Below, piece by piece: positions 15,602-25,029 of a DNA stretch of 37,069 nt. The DNA lies in the NCBI GenBank assembly GCA_002067365.1, contig MVRK01000126.1, positions 1-37,069 of the forward strand, given 5' to 3'. How positions within the stretch are numbered: position 1 is the first letter of the stretch; each line of letters begins with the position of its first letter. The notes under the pieces were generated by a model. The model was not told the DNA's origin and searched no databases. It saw only the letters and a list, made by a program, of their open reading frames with translations. The translations under genes were made by a program, and so were the position numbers. The stretch is from Methanosaeta sp. PtaU1.Bin060. Its GTDB lineage: Archaea > Halobacteriota > Methanosarcinia > Methanotrichales > Methanotrichaceae.

Positions 15602-15975
15602 ACCACTACTGCTTGACCACCAGCAGCCTCAATCTTGCTCTTGGCCGCAGCCGTGAATCCAGCCGCGCTCACGTTCAGCTTCCTGGTGACTCTGCCACGA
15701 CCGAGCACCTTCATACTGCCCAGTTCCAGGGTTCCCTCAGGGCCTGCCATCTGGTCCAGCACGTCCACATTGACGACCTCCTGCCTGGGAGCCCAGGGTT
15801 GGCGGGTGAAGCCGTGCCTGCCCATATCCGTGCCGAGAAGTACCGAGCGCATGAAATGGTGCTTGCACTTGCCCACATCTCCCCTGCCGCCGCGAGAGCC
15901 GCCTCCTCGGGCATTCTTATGCTTCCCGTGGTATGTGCGCTGTCCTCTGCGTTCTTTGGTCTTTGGTCTAACCAT
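15598..15975 (-). CDS. rpl15: 50S ribosomal protein uL15
   Basis: This 125-residue protein has the Gly/Arg-rich N-terminal extension (R-G-G-G-S-R-G-G-R-G-D) that threads into the large subunit core. A globular C-terminal part follows (V-L-G-R-G-R-V-T-R-K-L-N-V). Length is near normal for archaea. ATG 15975 has GAGGT about 6 nt upstream. The stop overlaps secY by ATGA. Confidence 0.95.
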   Translation of the reverse strand: MVRPKTKERRGQRTYHGKHKNARGGGSRGGRGDVGKCKHHFMRSVLLGTDMGRHGFTRQPWAPRQEVVNVDVLDQMAGPEGTLELGSMKVLGRGRVTRKLNVSAAGFTAAAKSKIEAAGGQAVVV

Positions 15976-15979
15976 GATC

Positions 15980-16432
15980 CTACCTCATCTTTTTGATGAG
16001 ATCCGCCAGATCCTGGCGGAATCCCAGATCTCCGCCCTGCTTTGCGGTCTTCTTGGTGGTCCTCAGCCCCTTGCGAGCCGGATGCAGCCGGAAGATGGGC
16101 TTTATCCCCAGATCCTTCAGATTGGTGGAGCCCGAGCTCACCGCAGCGGCCAGCTCCTTGAAGGACCCGTAGCCCTTCTCCTTCAGGAAAACGTCCGTCA
16201 GCCGCCTGTTCTTGCTCAGGCGTCCGCGCCTCTCCAGAAGCAGGGCCAAAGTATCATCGTCGACCTCTCCCCATGCCACATAATCCTTGACCTTCTGGAT
16301 CATGCCGCGAAAGTGAGGGTCCTCCTTGACCACTGCGCAGTGGTTGACCCTGTGGATGTGCAGCATCGCCAGAGTGTCCTTGATCTCGGGGCGCAGATTC
16401 ACCTCGCCCCTCAGCCTTACTACGGCGAACAT
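15980..16432 (-). CDS. rpl30: 50S ribosomal protein uL30
   Basis: This 150-residue protein is of the long archaeal/eukaryal form. It begins with F-A-V-V-R-L-R-G and contains L-H-I-H-R-V-N-H and G-M-I-Q-K-V-K-D-Y-V-A-W-G, all diagnostic. The bacterial form is only about 60 residues. The start lies one nucleotide after the uS5 stop. Confidence 0.95.
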   Translation of the reverse strand: MFAVVRLRGEVNLRPEIKDTLAMLHIHRVNHCAVVKEDPHFRGMIQKVKDYVAWGEVDDDTLALLLERRGRLSKNRRLTDVFLKEKGYGSFKELAAAVSSGSTNLKDLGIKPIFRLHPARKGLRTTKKTAKQGGDLGFRQDLADLIKKMR

Positions 16433-16433
16433 C

Positions 16434-17069
16434 TCAGGCCCTCACTACTATGGTGTTGATCAGGGCGTTGTAGGTGGCCTTGGCGAAGTTGAGGGTCGTC
16501 CTCGTCGAGCCTGCAGTCCTCGTCCAGACGTCCTTGATGCCTGCCATATCCATGACCTTCTTGGCGGTATCTCCCGCCGCGATCCCGAGGCCACGCGGGG
16601 CAGGGATGAGAGAGACCCTGACGCTTCCCGACTCGCCTACGACCTCGTAGGGCACTGTGTGGGGCTGGCCGCAGCCGCACTCCCAGCTTCCGCAGCCGCG
16701 CTTGACCCTCTTGACGTTCAATTTGGCATTGTCTATGCCCTTCCTGATGGCCATGCCCACCTGAACATCCTTTCCCTCGCCCAGACCAATGTAGCCGTCG
16801 CGGTTGCCCACGATCACAGTCGTTCTGAACTTGACCCTTCGGCCCGAGTCGGTCATCCTCTGAACCATATTGATGTCGAGAACCTCGTCCTCAAGGCCCG
16901 GGATGAGCACATCGATCAGGCCCGCCTCCTTTATGGGCAGGCCGGAGGCGATGGCCTCGTCGAAGGTGGTCACCTGACCCTCATAGACGAGCTTTCCAAG
17001 CCTCGTCTTGGGGACCCACTCCTCTTGATAATAATCTCGCTTCTGCTTCTGTTTCTGCTTCTGATACAT
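16434..17069 (-). CDS. rps5: 30S ribosomal protein uS5
   Basis: This 211-residue protein of the decoding-site region has the double-stranded RNA-binding-like N domain ([20 protein letters not shown]) and the C domain with [12 protein letters not shown]. The first ten residues are a Q-K alternation (Y-Q-K-Q-K-Q-K-Q-K). GGTGA precedes ATG 17069 by about 4 nt. Confidence 0.95.
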   Translation of the reverse strand: MYQKQKQKQKRDYYQEEWVPKTRLGKLVYEGQVTTFDEAIASGLPIKEAGLIDVLIPGLEDEVLDINMVQRMTDSGRRVKFRTTVIVGNRDGYIGLGEGKDVQVGMAIRKGIDNAKLNVKRVKRGCGSWECGCGQPHTVPYEVVGESGSVRVSLIPAPRGLGIAAGDTAKKVMDMAGIKDVWTRTAGSTRTTLNFAKATYNALINTIVVRA

Positions 17070-17073
17070 GCAC

Positions 17074-17583
17074 TCACCCCAGTATCTTCTCTCGTACCTG
17101 CTCGAACTGGGCCACTATCTCTGCGCCGGTGTGCTCCTTTATGTGCTCGCCTCGAATCCTCTCGTCATCGGGGAAGATCTCGGGGCTGTGAGGCACATCG
17201 ACGCCCGCATCCACAATGCCCTTTATTGCGGCGTAAATCCTGTTTCCGCGAGTGGAGGCGTGCAGGCCTATGTCCGCTATGCCCTCGGACTGTCCCAGGG
17301 CCAGCATCTTCTTTCCGAATAAAAGCCCAGTCAGATAGGCGGCTGGCAGGTTGCCTGTGCCGAAGGTGTAGCCCAGCTCTCGCAGCTCTCTCGAGTTCAC
17401 AGTCAGGAGAGTTTTGTCGCCCTTCATCTCTGCCACAACGAGCTGCAGCGTCGTGCTGGCGTTGCTCTTTCTGACGACGACCCTTGGTTTCTTCGATATT
17501 ATGAGCTTGTATCTAACGTGATAGTTTGTCCTGCCCTCTCTCCGTCTCCGGAAGGGCACCTTATATCTCGGTCCCGTAGCCAA
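17074..17583 (-). CDS. rpl18: 50S ribosomal protein uL18 (TTG start)
   Basis: This 169-residue 5S rRNA-binding protein begins [16 protein letters not shown] after the initiator, exactly the archaeal start. I therefore chose TTG at 17583, which has GAGGTGA 5 nt upstream, over an in-frame GTG at 17592 that would overlap eL19. N-Y-H-V-R-Y-K-L and the [11 protein letters not shown] segment support the call. Confidence 0.94.
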   Translation of the reverse strand: MATGPRYKVPFRRRREGRTNYHVRYKLIISKKPRVVVRKSNASTTLQLVVAEMKGDKTLLTVNSRELRELGYTFGTGNLPAAYLTGLLFGKKMLALGQSEGIADIGLHASTRGNRIYAAIKGIVDAGVDVPHSPEIFPDDERIRGEHIKEHTGAEIVAQFEQVREKILG

Positions 17584-17584
17584 A

Positions 17585-18046
17585 TCACTCACCTCTGGCC
17601 AGACCCTTGGTCTTGATGTAGGCGTTGAGATGTGCAGTGCTCCTGTACTCTCCGCCCTTGGATTTTCTGTAGAGCAGCCGGTATGAGTGCTTGTCTATCT
17701 GGCCCTCTTCGCGGAGCTCCTTCAGCCTGCGCCGCAGAGCCCTGATCTTGGTCATCCACTGCTCCTTCCTGGGAGTGCGAGAGCCCTTAGCGCCCTTCCT
17801 GTGCCCCGCCCCTTTGCAGTGGCCGTAGGCCCGCTTCGCTGCCCTCGCCCTGATCCTGGCGCGGCTGTTGCCCTTTTTAGGCAGTGCCTTTATCTTTCCA
17901 GCCTCTATCTGGGCGCGGATGTCCTCCCTGGTGATGGCCTCGCCCAGATCCCCTGCTGCCTCGGGATCCGGATCGATCCACACCCTGCTCTGGCCGACGT
18001 TCAGCTCAGAGGCCGCGAGCCTGCGCTGTGTCGATAAGCCTGCCAT
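17585..18046 (-). CDS. rpl19e: 50S ribosomal protein eL19
   Basis: This 153-residue protein is found only in archaea and eukaryotes. It begins [11 protein letters not shown], then R-V-W-I-D-P, K-G-N-S-R-A-R and the basic C-terminal helix [10 protein letters not shown]. The frame is open 64 codons further upstream, but that part is antisense-like out-of-frame coding over eL32, so the ATG near 18046 is the start. Confidence 0.95.
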   Translation of the reverse strand: MAGLSTQRRLAASELNVGQSRVWIDPDPEAAGDLGEAITREDIRAQIEAGKIKALPKKGNSRARIRARAAKRAYGHCKGAGHRKGAKGSRTPRKEQWMTKIRALRRRLKELREEGQIDKHSYRLLYRKSKGGEYRSTAHLNAYIKTKGLARGE

Positions 18047-18048
18047 CT

Positions 18049-18423
18049 CTAGGCACCTCCCCGCGGGTTCAGCACCTTGAGGCTCATCTCGGCCGCCTTG
18101 GCCTCGATCTCCATGCGCTTCTTCCTGCCAACAGCGGAGGCGATGCGCACTGCGCATCCTTCGGTGCCCGCAAGCTCTGCTACGTTGTTCACCAGCACCT
18201 CTCTGAATCCTGAGGGATGGAATCCCCGCACAGCGCATGGGCTTCCAAAGCCTGGTCTGACCAGCTTGCCCTTGGCGGCAACCTGCTGCCGCAGCTTGTT
18301 ATGCAGGCCGCGAGGCTTTCTCCAGCTCGTGGGAAGCCTCTTCTTCTTGTGGGAATCGTGAAAGTTGAACTCGGGCTTCTTGGACTTCTGCCTGGCCCTG
18401 ACCCTCAACAGTCTCTGTGCCAT
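18049..18423 (-). CDS. rpl32e: 50S ribosomal protein eL32
   Basis: This 124-residue protein is archaeal/eukaryal specific. Diagnostic parts are [11 protein letters not shown] and V-R-P-G-F-G-S-P, followed by R-G-F-H-P-S-G-F. The ATG at 18423 has a strong GAGGTGA 5 nt upstream, preferred over a GTG at 18432 that overlaps uL6. It lies between uL6 and eL19, the normal archaeal order. Confidence 0.95.
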   Translation of the reverse strand: MAQRLLRVRARQKSKKPEFNFHDSHKKKRLPTSWRKPRGLHNKLRQQVAAKGKLVRPGFGSPCAVRGFHPSGFREVLVNNVAELAGTEGCAVRIASAVGRKKRMEIEAKAAEMSLKVLNPRGGA

Positions 18424-18428
18424 CCTCG

Positions 18429-18959
18429 TCACCTCTTCTCCACCAGGTATATTCCGTCCTGGAACACCCTGATATCGAAACCGTGCACTCGCGTTGCCTG
18501 CTCGATGTTGGCCATCGTCTGGCCAACGCTCTCCTTCTCGATGCCGCTGACAACTACCTCGTCCTTGCCTATATCGACCTTGGTGCCCGCAAGCACTTTG
18601 GCCGATCGGGGCCTCCTCTCGCCGAGGAAGTTGTTTATGATGAGCTCACCTGCAGCTGCCTTGAGCTGTATGGGGAAGTGAGAGTAGACCACCTTCATCC
18701 TGTACTCGTATCCCTTTGTGACGCCCGTGATCATATTGCTCACATGGGCTGCCAGCGTCCCCACCATCGCCCTCTGCTTTTTGCGGTCGAGCCTGGAATT
18801 CACGACCAGGCGGGAGTCCTCTCTCCTGATCTCGATCCCGGGGTATGAGAGCCTTCTTGAGACCTCTCCCTTAGGGCCCTTCACCGAGACGGTCTGTCCG
18901 TCCACGGAGACTGCGACCCCCTCCGGGATCTCCACCTGTCGTGCGATCTCTTTTACCAT
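18429..18959 (-). CDS. rpl6: 50S ribosomal protein uL6
   Basis: This 176-residue protein consists of two related uL6 domains. It starts M-V-K-E-I-A-R-Q-V-E-I-P-E-G-V, as in other archaea. I chose ATG 18959, with AGGTGG about 5 nt upstream, over an in-frame GTG at 18968. The second domain holds F-D-I-R-V-F-Q-D-G-I-Y-L. It contacts the sarcin-ricin loop region. Confidence 0.95.
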   Translation of the reverse strand: MVKEIARQVEIPEGVAVSVDGQTVSVKGPKGEVSRRLSYPGIEIRREDSRLVVNSRLDRKKQRAMVGTLAAHVSNMITGVTKGYEYRMKVVYSHFPIQLKAAAGELIINNFLGERRPRSAKVLAGTKVDIGKDEVVVSGIEKESVGQTMANIEQATRVHGFDIRVFQDGIYLVEKR

Positions 18960-18968
18960 TGCGACCAC

Positions 18969-19358
18969 CTAATAAACATATGCCAGAAGCTGGCCGCCGA
19001 GGGATTGGGTCCTGGCATCAGTGTGAGCCATGACTCCCTTGCTGGTGCTCAAGATCAGCACCCCGAAGTTCCTGGCCGGCAGGAACCTCATCTCCCATTT
19101 CTCCAGCTCTGCCACCTTGGTGGAGAACCTGGGCTTGATGACGCCGCAGCGATTGATCTTCCCCAGGAGCTTCACCTTGAACATTCCCGACTTTCCGTCG
19201 TCAACGAATTCGAACTCTCCGATGTATCCCCTGTCAGCCATAACCTTCAGAGCACGTCCAATGAGCTTCGAGGCTGGGTGGATGATACACTCGGGCTTGC
19301 CTACGCTCTCCGCATTCTTTATGACGGACATAGCATCGGCCAGTGGATCCAATAACAC
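18969..19358 (-). CDS. rps8: 30S ribosomal protein uS8 (GTG start)
   Basis: This 129-residue central-domain 16S rRNA-binding protein begins [15 protein letters not shown] after its initiator. That start falls on a GTG at 19358, 10 nt after the uS14 stop; a longer frame would overlap uS14. [12 protein letters not shown] is the conserved C-terminal core. Confidence 0.94.
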   Translation of the reverse strand: MLLDPLADAMSVIKNAESVGKPECIIHPASKLIGRALKVMADRGYIGEFEFVDDGKSGMFKVKLLGKINRCGVIKPRFSTKVAELEKWEMRFLPARNFGVLILSTSKGVMAHTDARTQSLGGQLLAYVY

Positions 19359-19368
19359 TTCTGATCCC

Positions 19369-19521
19369 TCACGAATGCTTTTCAAAGCCCATCTCAGGGG
19401 CGATCTCTCGGAAGCACTGCCTGCACAGATATATTCCGTACTTTCTCACGAGGCCGTTCTTGCGGCCACAGCGCTTGCATGTGCTCGCGCCTCTTCCGAA
19501 GACCTTCTTGCCTTTCTTCAT
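19369..19521 (-). CDS. rps14: 30S ribosomal protein uS14, zinc-binding type
   Basis: This 50-residue gene starts at ATG 19521, overlapping the uL5 stop (ATGA), and ends with TGA at 19369-19371. It starts [11 protein letters not shown] and holds two CxxC pairs, C-K-R-C at 16-19 and C-R-Q-C at 34-37, which bind one zinc. Y-G-I-Y-L lies between the pairs. Position between uL5 and uS8 is standard. Confidence 0.95.
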   Translation of the reverse strand: MKKGKKVFGRGASTCKRCGRKNGLVRKYGIYLCRQCFREIAPEMGFEKHS

Positions 19522-20033
19522 GCTGCCTCCGGGATCTCCACCCCGAACTTCTTCTGGACGTACGCGATGGTATCCTCTTTTCCGAGCCTCTGCCTTGCTG
19601 GAAGCTTCTTCTGGGCGACCCTTCTCTTGGCTATCCTGTAGCCAGCCCTCTTCAGGGCCACTGTGACGTCCATCCCGAAGATGCCTATCTCAGGGTCGTA
19701 TCTCATGCCTGGAAAGTCAGTGTGCTCCTCGATGCCGAAGGAGAAGTTGCCCTGCAGATCGAACTGGCTTCTCTTCAGGGTATTTCCTGCAGCCTTGAGG
19801 GCCACAGCCAGGAAATCCTCGGCCGCCTTCCCACGCAGGGTTAGCTTCGTGCCGATGGGCTCCTTCTTCTTGATCCCGAAGTTGGGAAGGGTCTTTTTGG
19901 CGACTGACCGAACCGGGTTCTGGTGAGTGATAGCCTTGAGGATCGTCTCGGCGTTGACCAGGCGCTGACCGCTCTCGCCCACGCCCACATGCACCACGAC
20001 CTTGTCGATCTTCGGCTCAAGCATGACATTCAT
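19518..20033 (-). CDS. rpl5: 50S ribosomal protein uL5
   Basis: This 171-residue protein binds 5S rRNA and the P-site tRNA. It starts near [12 protein letters not shown], the archaeal pattern, and carries Q-N-P-V-R-S and [21 protein letters not shown] completes the picture. It overlaps eS4 and uS14 by ATGA on each side. Confidence 0.95.
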   Translation of the reverse strand: MNVMLEPKIDKVVVHVGVGESGQRLVNAETILKAITHQNPVRSVAKKTLPNFGIKKKEPIGTKLTLRGKAAEDFLAVALKAAGNTLKRSQFDLQGNFSFGIEEHTDFPGMRYDPEIGIFGMDVTVALKRAGYRIAKRRVAQKKLPARQRLGKEDTIAYVQKKFGVEIPEAA

Positions 20034-20734
20034 CTGACCGCCCCCAGGCTGATGAGAGGCGCTTCGCGCCCGATCATGAAGACATACTCCTCGATCGTCT
20101 CGAACTCCTCGTTTCCGGAGATGATCACCCTGTTGGGCTGGGAGCTCTTCACTTTTATGATCTCCTTGATCTTGCCTGTCTGGCCCGTGTGCTTTCCGCC
20201 CACGACCATCGCCAGATTGCCGACCTTGAACTCGATCCTCTCCTCGATCGTCCTCTCGGGTATCGAGAGCAAGAGCGAATCGCCAGCCTTGAAGTCCCCC
20301 TCTGCAAGCCTGTTTGAGCCATCTGAGAGGTTGAGCTGGAGCCGGTTGCCCTTGAGGAAGGTCTTGTTCTCTATCCTGACCAGCTTCTTCGAGTCCGAGG
20401 ACTCGATGGGGCTTGGGTAGAACATGCCCCGAACATCCTTCATGATCCTGTACTGCTGGTTTGTCAGCGGAACTGATATGACGTCGAAGATGCCCACGGG
20501 CAGCTTGTAGTCCTTCTGGACGTGCCCGTCCACCAGCACCTTTCCCTCATATAGGACCCTCTTCGCCTCACGGGCGTTGTCCGTGAGCTTGAGCAGATCC
20601 CTGACCACAGTCAACAGGGGCATGCTTTGCCCGGCAGAATGCGGGCCGGGGCTGGTCTTGGCCACCCACTTCTTCGTCTTCCTGGCGATGGGCCAGCTTA
20701 CGGGAACCGTCACCCTCTTCTGATGCCTGCTCAT
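20030..20734 (-). CDS. rps4e: 30S ribosomal protein eS4
   Basis: This 234-residue protein is of the archaeal/eukaryal type, unrelated to bacterial uS4. It has H-Q-K-R-V-T-V-P, an S4-like RNA-binding segment ([15 protein letters not shown]) and a KOW motif near [12 protein letters not shown]. It overlaps uL24 and uL5 by 4 nt each. Confidence 0.95.
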   Translation of the reverse strand: MSRHQKRVTVPVSWPIARKTKKWVAKTSPGPHSAGQSMPLLTVVRDLLKLTDNAREAKRVLYEGKVLVDGHVQKDYKLPVGIFDVISVPLTNQQYRIMKDVRGMFYPSPIESSDSKKLVRIENKTFLKGNRLQLNLSDGSNRLAEGDFKAGDSLLLSIPERTIEERIEFKVGNLAMVVGGKHTGQTGKIKEIIKVKSSQPNRVIISGNEEFETIEEYVFMIGREAPLISLGAVR

Positions 20735-21090
20735 TCGGATCGCCTCGTGAAGATCTTCTCTCTCTTTGCATCCTCTAAGTTGAGCTTTGTGATCATGACG
20801 TTGGAGGGATGCAGAGGTCGCGGAACCTCTGTCCCATCGGCACGGTAGTTGCTCACGCCCGAGACCTTAATGGTGCACCTCTTGAGGTCCACATCCTCCA
20901 CATCGCCCTCGGTGCCAGCGTGATCTCCGCGCATGACCTTGACGGTGTCCCCTTTTCGAACCTGTACATTGCGCTTCTTCAGCTCTTCCCGCAGATCCTT
21001 GCTCAGGGGGGCGCGCATGTACTTCTGACGCTTATGCAGCGGAGCATTGTACCTCTCCTTCCGCTGCTTTCTTGGTTGTGTGCTGTTCAT
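20731..21090 (-). CDS. rpl24: 50S ribosomal protein uL24
   Basis: This protein of about 119 residues starts at ATG 21090 with [18 protein letters not shown], the archaeal pattern. A GTG at 21099 overlapping the uL14 stop is also in frame. The KOW motif is [16 protein letters not shown]. It starts large-subunit assembly. Confidence 0.94.
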   Translation of the reverse strand: MNSTQPRKQRKERYNAPLHKRQKYMRAPLSKDLREELKKRNVQVRKGDTVKVMRGDHAGTEGDVEDVDLKRCTIKVSGVSNYRADGTEVPRPLHPSNVMITKLNLEDAKREKIFTRRSE

Positions 21091-21095
21091 GATCC

Positions 21096-21494
21096 TCACA
21101 CTATCATGGACGCCGCTGAGGCGATCTTGCTAAAGCGCTCAGCCACCTCGCGGGCCACAGGTCCCTTCACCTCGGAGCCCTTGGGCACGCCCTCGTCATC
21201 CACTATGACTGCGGCATTGTCCTCGAACTTCACCCTGAGGCCGTCGGGCCTGCGGAACTCCTTCCTCTGGCGGATGATGACCGCTTTGAAGATCTGCTTT
21301 CGCATCTCAGGAGTCCCCTTCTTCACGGATACTATCACCATGTCCCCGATTCCTGCGCAGGGCTGTCTGTTTTTCACGCCACGGTATTTCTTGACTGCTA
21401 TGACGTGTAGCGTTCGCGCACCTGTATTGTCCACACAATCCAGGTATGCGCCAGTGTTGATCGCCCTTGGGATCTTGGCCTTGTGTCCTCTCAC
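21096..21494 (-). CDS. rpl14: 50S ribosomal protein uL14 (GTG start)
   Basis: This 132-residue protein has the family's usual archaeal length when started at GTG 21494. That GTG overlaps the uS17 stop (GTGA) and has GAGGT upstream; the longer frame would run into uS17. It contains [21 protein letters not shown] and A-V-I-V-D-D. It contributes to an intersubunit bridge. Confidence 0.94.
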   Translation of the reverse strand: MRGHKAKIPRAINTGAYLDCVDNTGARTLHVIAVKKYRGVKNRQPCAGIGDMVIVSVKKGTPEMRKQIFKAVIIRQRKEFRRPDGLRVKFEDNAAVIVDDEGVPKGSEVKGPVAREVAERFSKIASAASMIV

Positions 21495-21811
21495 TTCAAG
21501 ACCTCCACTACCACGTAAGACTTGGTCTTGGAGAGGGGCCTGCACTCCGCTATCCTGACACGATCCCCGGCCTTGGCATCAATGCAAGGGGGGTTGTGCG
21601 CATGAATCTTGGACCGTCTCCTCTCGAATCGTTCGTACTTCGTTGCCTTCTTCTCGAACTCTCGCAAAACTACCACGGTGTTTTCCATCTTGTCGCTTAC
21701 CACGGTGCAATCGAAGATCTGGCCGCGTACGGGCAAGATGCCGTGGAAGGGACACTTCGGATCGCTGCACTCCTTTTGGGGTGCTGCAACATCCAGTCCG
21801 ATATCCCTCAT
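21491..21811 (-). CDS. rps17: 30S ribosomal protein uS17
   Basis: This 106-residue protein starts M-R-D-I-G-L-D-V. The ATG at 21811 overlaps the rnp1 stop (ATGA) and has GGTGG upstream; a GTG at 21820 is also in frame. The OB-fold core has [17 protein letters not shown]. The N-terminal [10 protein letters not shown] is typical of the archaeal form. Confidence 0.94.
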   Translation of the reverse strand: MRDIGLDVAAPQKECSDPKCPFHGILPVRGQIFDCTVVSDKMENTVVVLREFEKKATKYERFERRRSKIHAHNPPCIDAKAGDRVRIAECRPLSKTKSYVVVEVLK

Positions 21812-22101
21812 AACTTCCACCTCGTCCTCTGCATTCTCTTGCTTATTCTGTTCTCGGGCTGCGAGATCAGGATTGTGCCCGCGACCCTCACCCTCTGCCC
21901 GTCGGGCAATGTGAAGATCAGGCTCGTGTATACCTTTTGGATGCGCAATGTTCTGCGCTCAGTCTCCACGAGCAGGGTATTCCTGGTCTCATCCACAACC
22001 CGGCCGGAGATGCCGACCAATCCCCGATCCGAGGACTCGTCCACTAGGACATGAAGTCCTATCAGCTCGTGCCTTGGAAGGTTCTCCGGCTTAGGGTTCA
22101 C
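21808..22101 (-). CDS. rnp1: ribonuclease P protein component 1 (Rpp29/Pop4)
   Basis: This 97-residue protein subunit of archaeal RNase P helps remove tRNA 5' leaders. The Sm-like barrel shows [22 protein letters not shown] and [11 protein letters not shown] start at 22101 overlaps the uL29 stop (GTGA). Its place between uL29 and uS17 is the usual archaeal location and links ribosome production with tRNA processing. Confidence 0.94.
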   Translation of the reverse strand: MNPKPENLPRHELIGLHVLVDESSDRGLVGISGRVVDETRNTLLVETERRTLRIQKVYTSLIFTLPDGQRVRVAGTILISQPENRISKRMQRTRWKL

Positions 22102-22298
22102 TGCTTTCGCTCCTGTTTAATTGTGTTGATCCTGGCAATCGTCTTGCGGATATCTTTGATCCTACCAGGCTTCTCAGGAGCGCCTCCGGCTGTGACGACG
22201 CCTCTCTCGCGGATGAGATCGCTTTCGAGCTTGCGCAGCTCCTCTGCGATCTCCTCCTCGTTCATGTTTCTGATCTCGTCGATCTTGAAGATGGCCAT
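22098..22298 (-). CDS. rpl29: 50S ribosomal protein uL29
   Basis: This 66-residue two-helix protein near the peptide exit tunnel contains I-R-N-M-N-E-E-E-I-A-E-E-L and a C-terminal R-I-K-D-I-R-K-T-I-A-R-I-N-T. It starts 6 nt after the uS3 stop and overlaps rnp1 by 4 nt. Confidence 0.95.
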   Translation of the reverse strand: MAIFKIDEIRNMNEEEIAEELRKLESDLIRERGVVTAGGAPEKPGRIKDIRKTIARINTIKQERKQ

Positions 22299-22304
22299 CT
22301 CGGC

Positions 22305-23162
22305 TCACTCCTCCTTCGGAGCGCTCTGCTCAGGAGCCGTCTCCTCTGCAGCAGGTGCTGGAGATTCCTTTGCTGGAGACTCCATTGCCACATCCTCTGC
22401 GAGGGGTTCAGGAGCAGGCTTCGTCTCGCCTGAGACTGCCTCGGCAGGGGCAGGCTCGAGCAGCTGGTCCAGATCGCTCTTCTTCTCCTCTGCAGCCGCA
22501 GGGGCCGAAGCGACGGGCGCTGGCGCTGGAGCAGCCTTTGGCGCTGGCTTCTCCTCTACAGGAGCCTGGGGCTGCTCGATCTGGAAGTCGTCCGGCAATC
22601 GAACGTCCGGTGGTATGATCCTCACCTGACAGCCGATCACTCCCAGCTTCTTCACAGCCACTGAGTACCCCTTGTCCACGAGGTCGATGGCGGGCTTCCC
22701 TGAGTGCTTGATGTACCCAGAGATGAACTTCTCTGTCCTCGACCGCGGACCAGTTAATTTGCCGCTTATGACTATCTCGCAGCCGAGAGCACCTGCGTCC
22801 ATCACGCGGCGCATCATGGACTGGCCTGCCTTTCGGAAGTACCAGCCGCGCTCCAGGGATGAGGCCAGGCGGTTGGCAACGACCCTGCTGTTCAGGTCGC
22901 CTCTTCCCACATCCTGCACATCGATCTGGGGATTATCGAGGTGGAACTTGCGGTCAAGGTCCCGGGTGATCTTGCGGATCAGCTTGCCGCCCTTTCCGAT
23001 GACCATTCCGGGCTTCTCCGCATAGACTGTGATCTGAGTGCCCATGGGCGTCCTGTTCATGACCATGCCGCCGTATCCCGCCCTCTCGAGCTCGGCTGTC
23101 AGGTACTCGTCGACCAGGGCCTTGGTGATTCCCTCAGCCACGAACTTCTTCTCGACTGACAT
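22305..23162 (-). CDS. rps3: 30S ribosomal protein uS3 with acidic C-terminal tail
   Basis: This is a 285-residue protein. The KH domain has the GxxG loop V-I-G-K-G-G-K-L, followed by the uS3 C-terminal domain to about residue 195. Beyond that lies a tail of roughly 85 residues made almost only of Ala, Pro, Glu, Ser and Lys, which is low complexity and presumably disordered. The start overlaps the uL22 stop by one nucleotide (TGATG). Confidence 0.95.
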   Translation of the reverse strand: MSVEKKFVAEGITKALVDEYLTAELERAGYGGMVMNRTPMGTQITVYAEKPGMVIGKGGKLIRKITRDLDRKFHLDNPQIDVQDVGRGDLNSRVVANRLASSLERGWYFRKAGQSMMRRVMDAGALGCEIVISGKLTGPRSRTEKFISGYIKHSGKPAIDLVDKGYSVAVKKLGVIGCQVRIIPPDVRLPDDFQIEQPQAPVEEKPAPKAAPAPAPVASAPAAAEEKKSDLDQLLEPAPAEAVSGETKPAPEPLAEDVAMESPAKESPAPAAEETAPEQSAPKEE

Positions 23163-23629
23163 CAGCTCTTCACCTCCGTCAGGACCATCTCGACTGATAC
23201 CGTCTCAGTGTTCTTCGGAGTGGCTCTGCCCATTGCTCTAGGCATCCATCCTCGGATGGTTCTGCCCTTCAGGGTGCCTGCATGGTAGATCCTCATCTTC
23301 TCGGACTCCATCCCCTTGTACTCAGCATTGGCAAGGGCGTTTTCCAATACTATGAGGACCGCCTTTGCGGCCTTCTCCGGATACCTGCCAGCGTCGGCTC
23401 CTACAAGCCCATGCCTGTGGGCCACGTTCCTTCTGTAGCGCTTGAAGGGCACAGGCTTCTTCAGGGCTATCACATCCTCCAGGTACGATCGAGCGCTGTC
23501 TGCCTTCATACCTCGCAGCGTTCTGCAGATCTCGCGGGCGTGCTTTGGCGAGATGTGAAGCTCCATCCCCATTGCCCTTGAAGAGCGTCCTGCAGGCGTA
23601 AGCGAATAATTCAATCTGCCCAATCTCAC
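23162..23629 (-). CDS. rpl22: 50S ribosomal protein uL22
   Basis: This 155-residue protein of the exit tunnel wall is of the archaeal length. Hallmarks are [25 protein letters not shown] and [11 protein letters not shown]. It uses a GTG start at 23629, 3 nt after the uS19 stop. Confidence 0.94.
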   Translation of the reverse strand: MRLGRLNYSLTPAGRSSRAMGMELHISPKHAREICRTLRGMKADSARSYLEDVIALKKPVPFKRYRRNVAHRHGLVGADAGRYPEKAAKAVLIVLENALANAEYKGMESEKMRIYHAGTLKGRTIRGWMPRAMGRATPKNTETVSVEMVLTEVKS

Positions 23630-23632
23630 ACC

Positions 23633-24043
23633 TCACTTCAGCGGCACATACTTGCTCGATCTGGTAGCGCCGACGCCTGCTGCGCCGTGCTGCACGCGTC
23701 CGCGCGTCAGCGCGAACTCGCCGAAGAAGTGCCCTATCATCTCGGGCATGATCTCGACCTTCTCGAAGCTCTTGCCGTTATAGATCTCAAGGCTCTTGCC
23801 CACCATGTCAGGGAGGATTACCATGTTCCTGATGTGAGTGCGAACCGAGTCTTTGTTCTTCAGGCCACCGAGGAGCTTCTTGTTCTCCTTGGCGAGGCCC
23901 CTTTTTATCGATCTGCGCTGCCGCGCTGGAAGCAGCACGGCAAGCTCCTCTATGCTCATCTTGGCGAGGTCAGATACCTTCCGGCCCCGGTACAAGAACT
24001 CCTCCTTCCTCTTGGGAAGCTTGGACCCTGCTTTCTTAGCCAA
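23633..24043 (-). CDS. rps19: 30S ribosomal protein uS19 (TTG start)
   Basis: This 136-residue head protein has the archaeal N-terminal extension (E-E-F-L-Y-R-G-R), then [12 protein letters not shown] and [11 protein letters not shown]. The initiator appears to be TTG, with a G-rich stretch about 8 nt upstream. No ATG is available without losing conserved residues. Confidence 0.92.
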   Translation of the reverse strand: MAKKAGSKLPKRKEEFLYRGRKVSDLAKMSIEELAVLLPARQRRSIKRGLAKENKKLLGGLKNKDSVRTHIRNMVILPDMVGKSLEIYNGKSFEKVEIMPEMIGHFFGEFALTRGRVQHGAAGVGATRSSKYVPLK

Positions 24044-24055
24044 AACAATACCCCA

Positions 24056-24769
24056 CTAACGCTTACCGGTCTTCCTCGCGGCTATTGAACCAACTTTTCG
24101 CCCTGGAGGCGTGTTCCTGCTGACGGTCTTTGGCCTCCCCGGATGCTGCCGCCCGCCGCCACCGAAGGGATGGTCCACGGCGTTCATGGCGACGCCCCTG
24201 ACGATCGGCCACTTCTTGGCCTTGGACTGGAACTTGTAGAAGCTCTTCCCGGCTTTCACCAGCGGCTTGTCCAGGCGGCCTCCGCCGGCGACGACTCCTA
24301 TCGTCGCCATGCACTTCGGATTGAGCCATTTCATCTCGCCGCTTGGGAGCTGGACGACTGTGGCACCTGAATCGTGGGCCACAAGGATGGCGCAGACTCC
24401 TGAAGAGCGGGCGAACTGGCCGCCATGGCCGGGCTGTGACTCGACGTTGCAAATCGGTATTCCCTCTGGGATCTCCGCCAGGGGAAGGGTATTCCCGGGC
24501 TCTATCGGCGCTGATATGCCGCAGGCTATCTCCTGGCCCACGTATACGCCCTCTTGCACGAGGACATATCTCGTCTCGCCGCTATCCAGTGCCACAAGCG
24601 CCACGGGCGCGCTCCTGGCGGGATCGCGCATGATCTCCTGGACGACGCCCTTCACTGTTTCGTTGCTATCGACTTTTATGAGCTTGATGTCAGCCCTGTA
24701 CCTGTGAGAGGGGGCCCTATACGTAGGAGTCCCTTTTCCCCTGTTCTGAGAAATAATTCGATGTCCCAT
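24056..24769 (-). CDS. rpl2: 50S ribosomal protein uL2
   Basis: This 237-residue protein lies beside the peptidyl transferase centre. It begins M-G-H-R-I-I-S-Q-N-R-G-K-G-T-P. The catalytically important loop G-V-A-M-N-A-V-D-H-P-F-G-G-G carries the conserved His. Length is normal for archaea. It starts 11 nt after the uL23 stop. Confidence 0.96.
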   Translation of the reverse strand: MGHRIISQNRGKGTPTYRAPSHRYRADIKLIKVDSNETVKGVVQEIMRDPARSAPVALVALDSGETRYVLVQEGVYVGQEIACGISAPIEPGNTLPLAEIPEGIPICNVESQPGHGGQFARSSGVCAILVAHDSGATVVQLPSGEMKWLNPKCMATIGVVAGGGRLDKPLVKAGKSFYKFQSKAKKWPIVRGVAMNAVDHPFGGGGRQHPGRPKTVSRNTPPGRKVGSIAARKTGKR

Positions 24770-24780
24770 AGTCTTGCCCC

Positions 24781-25029
24781 CTACAGAAGTCCCAGCCTTG
24801 TGGCCAGCTCATTGGCGCTGTTCTCTCCGGCCATGGTCACCACGGCCTTCTTCTCTCCCCTGGAGGTGATCATAGTCCTGACGGATTCGACGCGGATCTC
24901 ATAAAGCTCCTCAAGGGCTTTCTTGATCTCTGGCTTCGTGGCCTTCATCTCGACCAGGAACTCCAGGGTGTTGTCGGAGTCGATCATGCCTGTGACCTTC
25001 TCTGTGATGTAGGGACTCTTGATGGTCAT
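24781..25029 (-). CDS. rpl23: 50S ribosomal protein uL23
   Basis: This 82-residue protein is the docking site for signal recognition particle at the exit tunnel. It has [23 protein letters not shown] and V-E-S-V-R-T-M. ATG 25029 overlaps the uL4 stop (ATGA). Confidence 0.95.
   Translation of the reverse strand: MTIKSPYITEKVTGMIDSDNTLEFLVEMKATKPEIKKALEELYEIRVESVRTMITSRGEKKAVVTMAGENSANELATRLGLL

Noticed and set aside
18047-18238. N-terminal extension of eL19
   Set aside because: It is out-of-frame sequence over the eL32 gene and does not resemble eL19; the family start is at about 18046.
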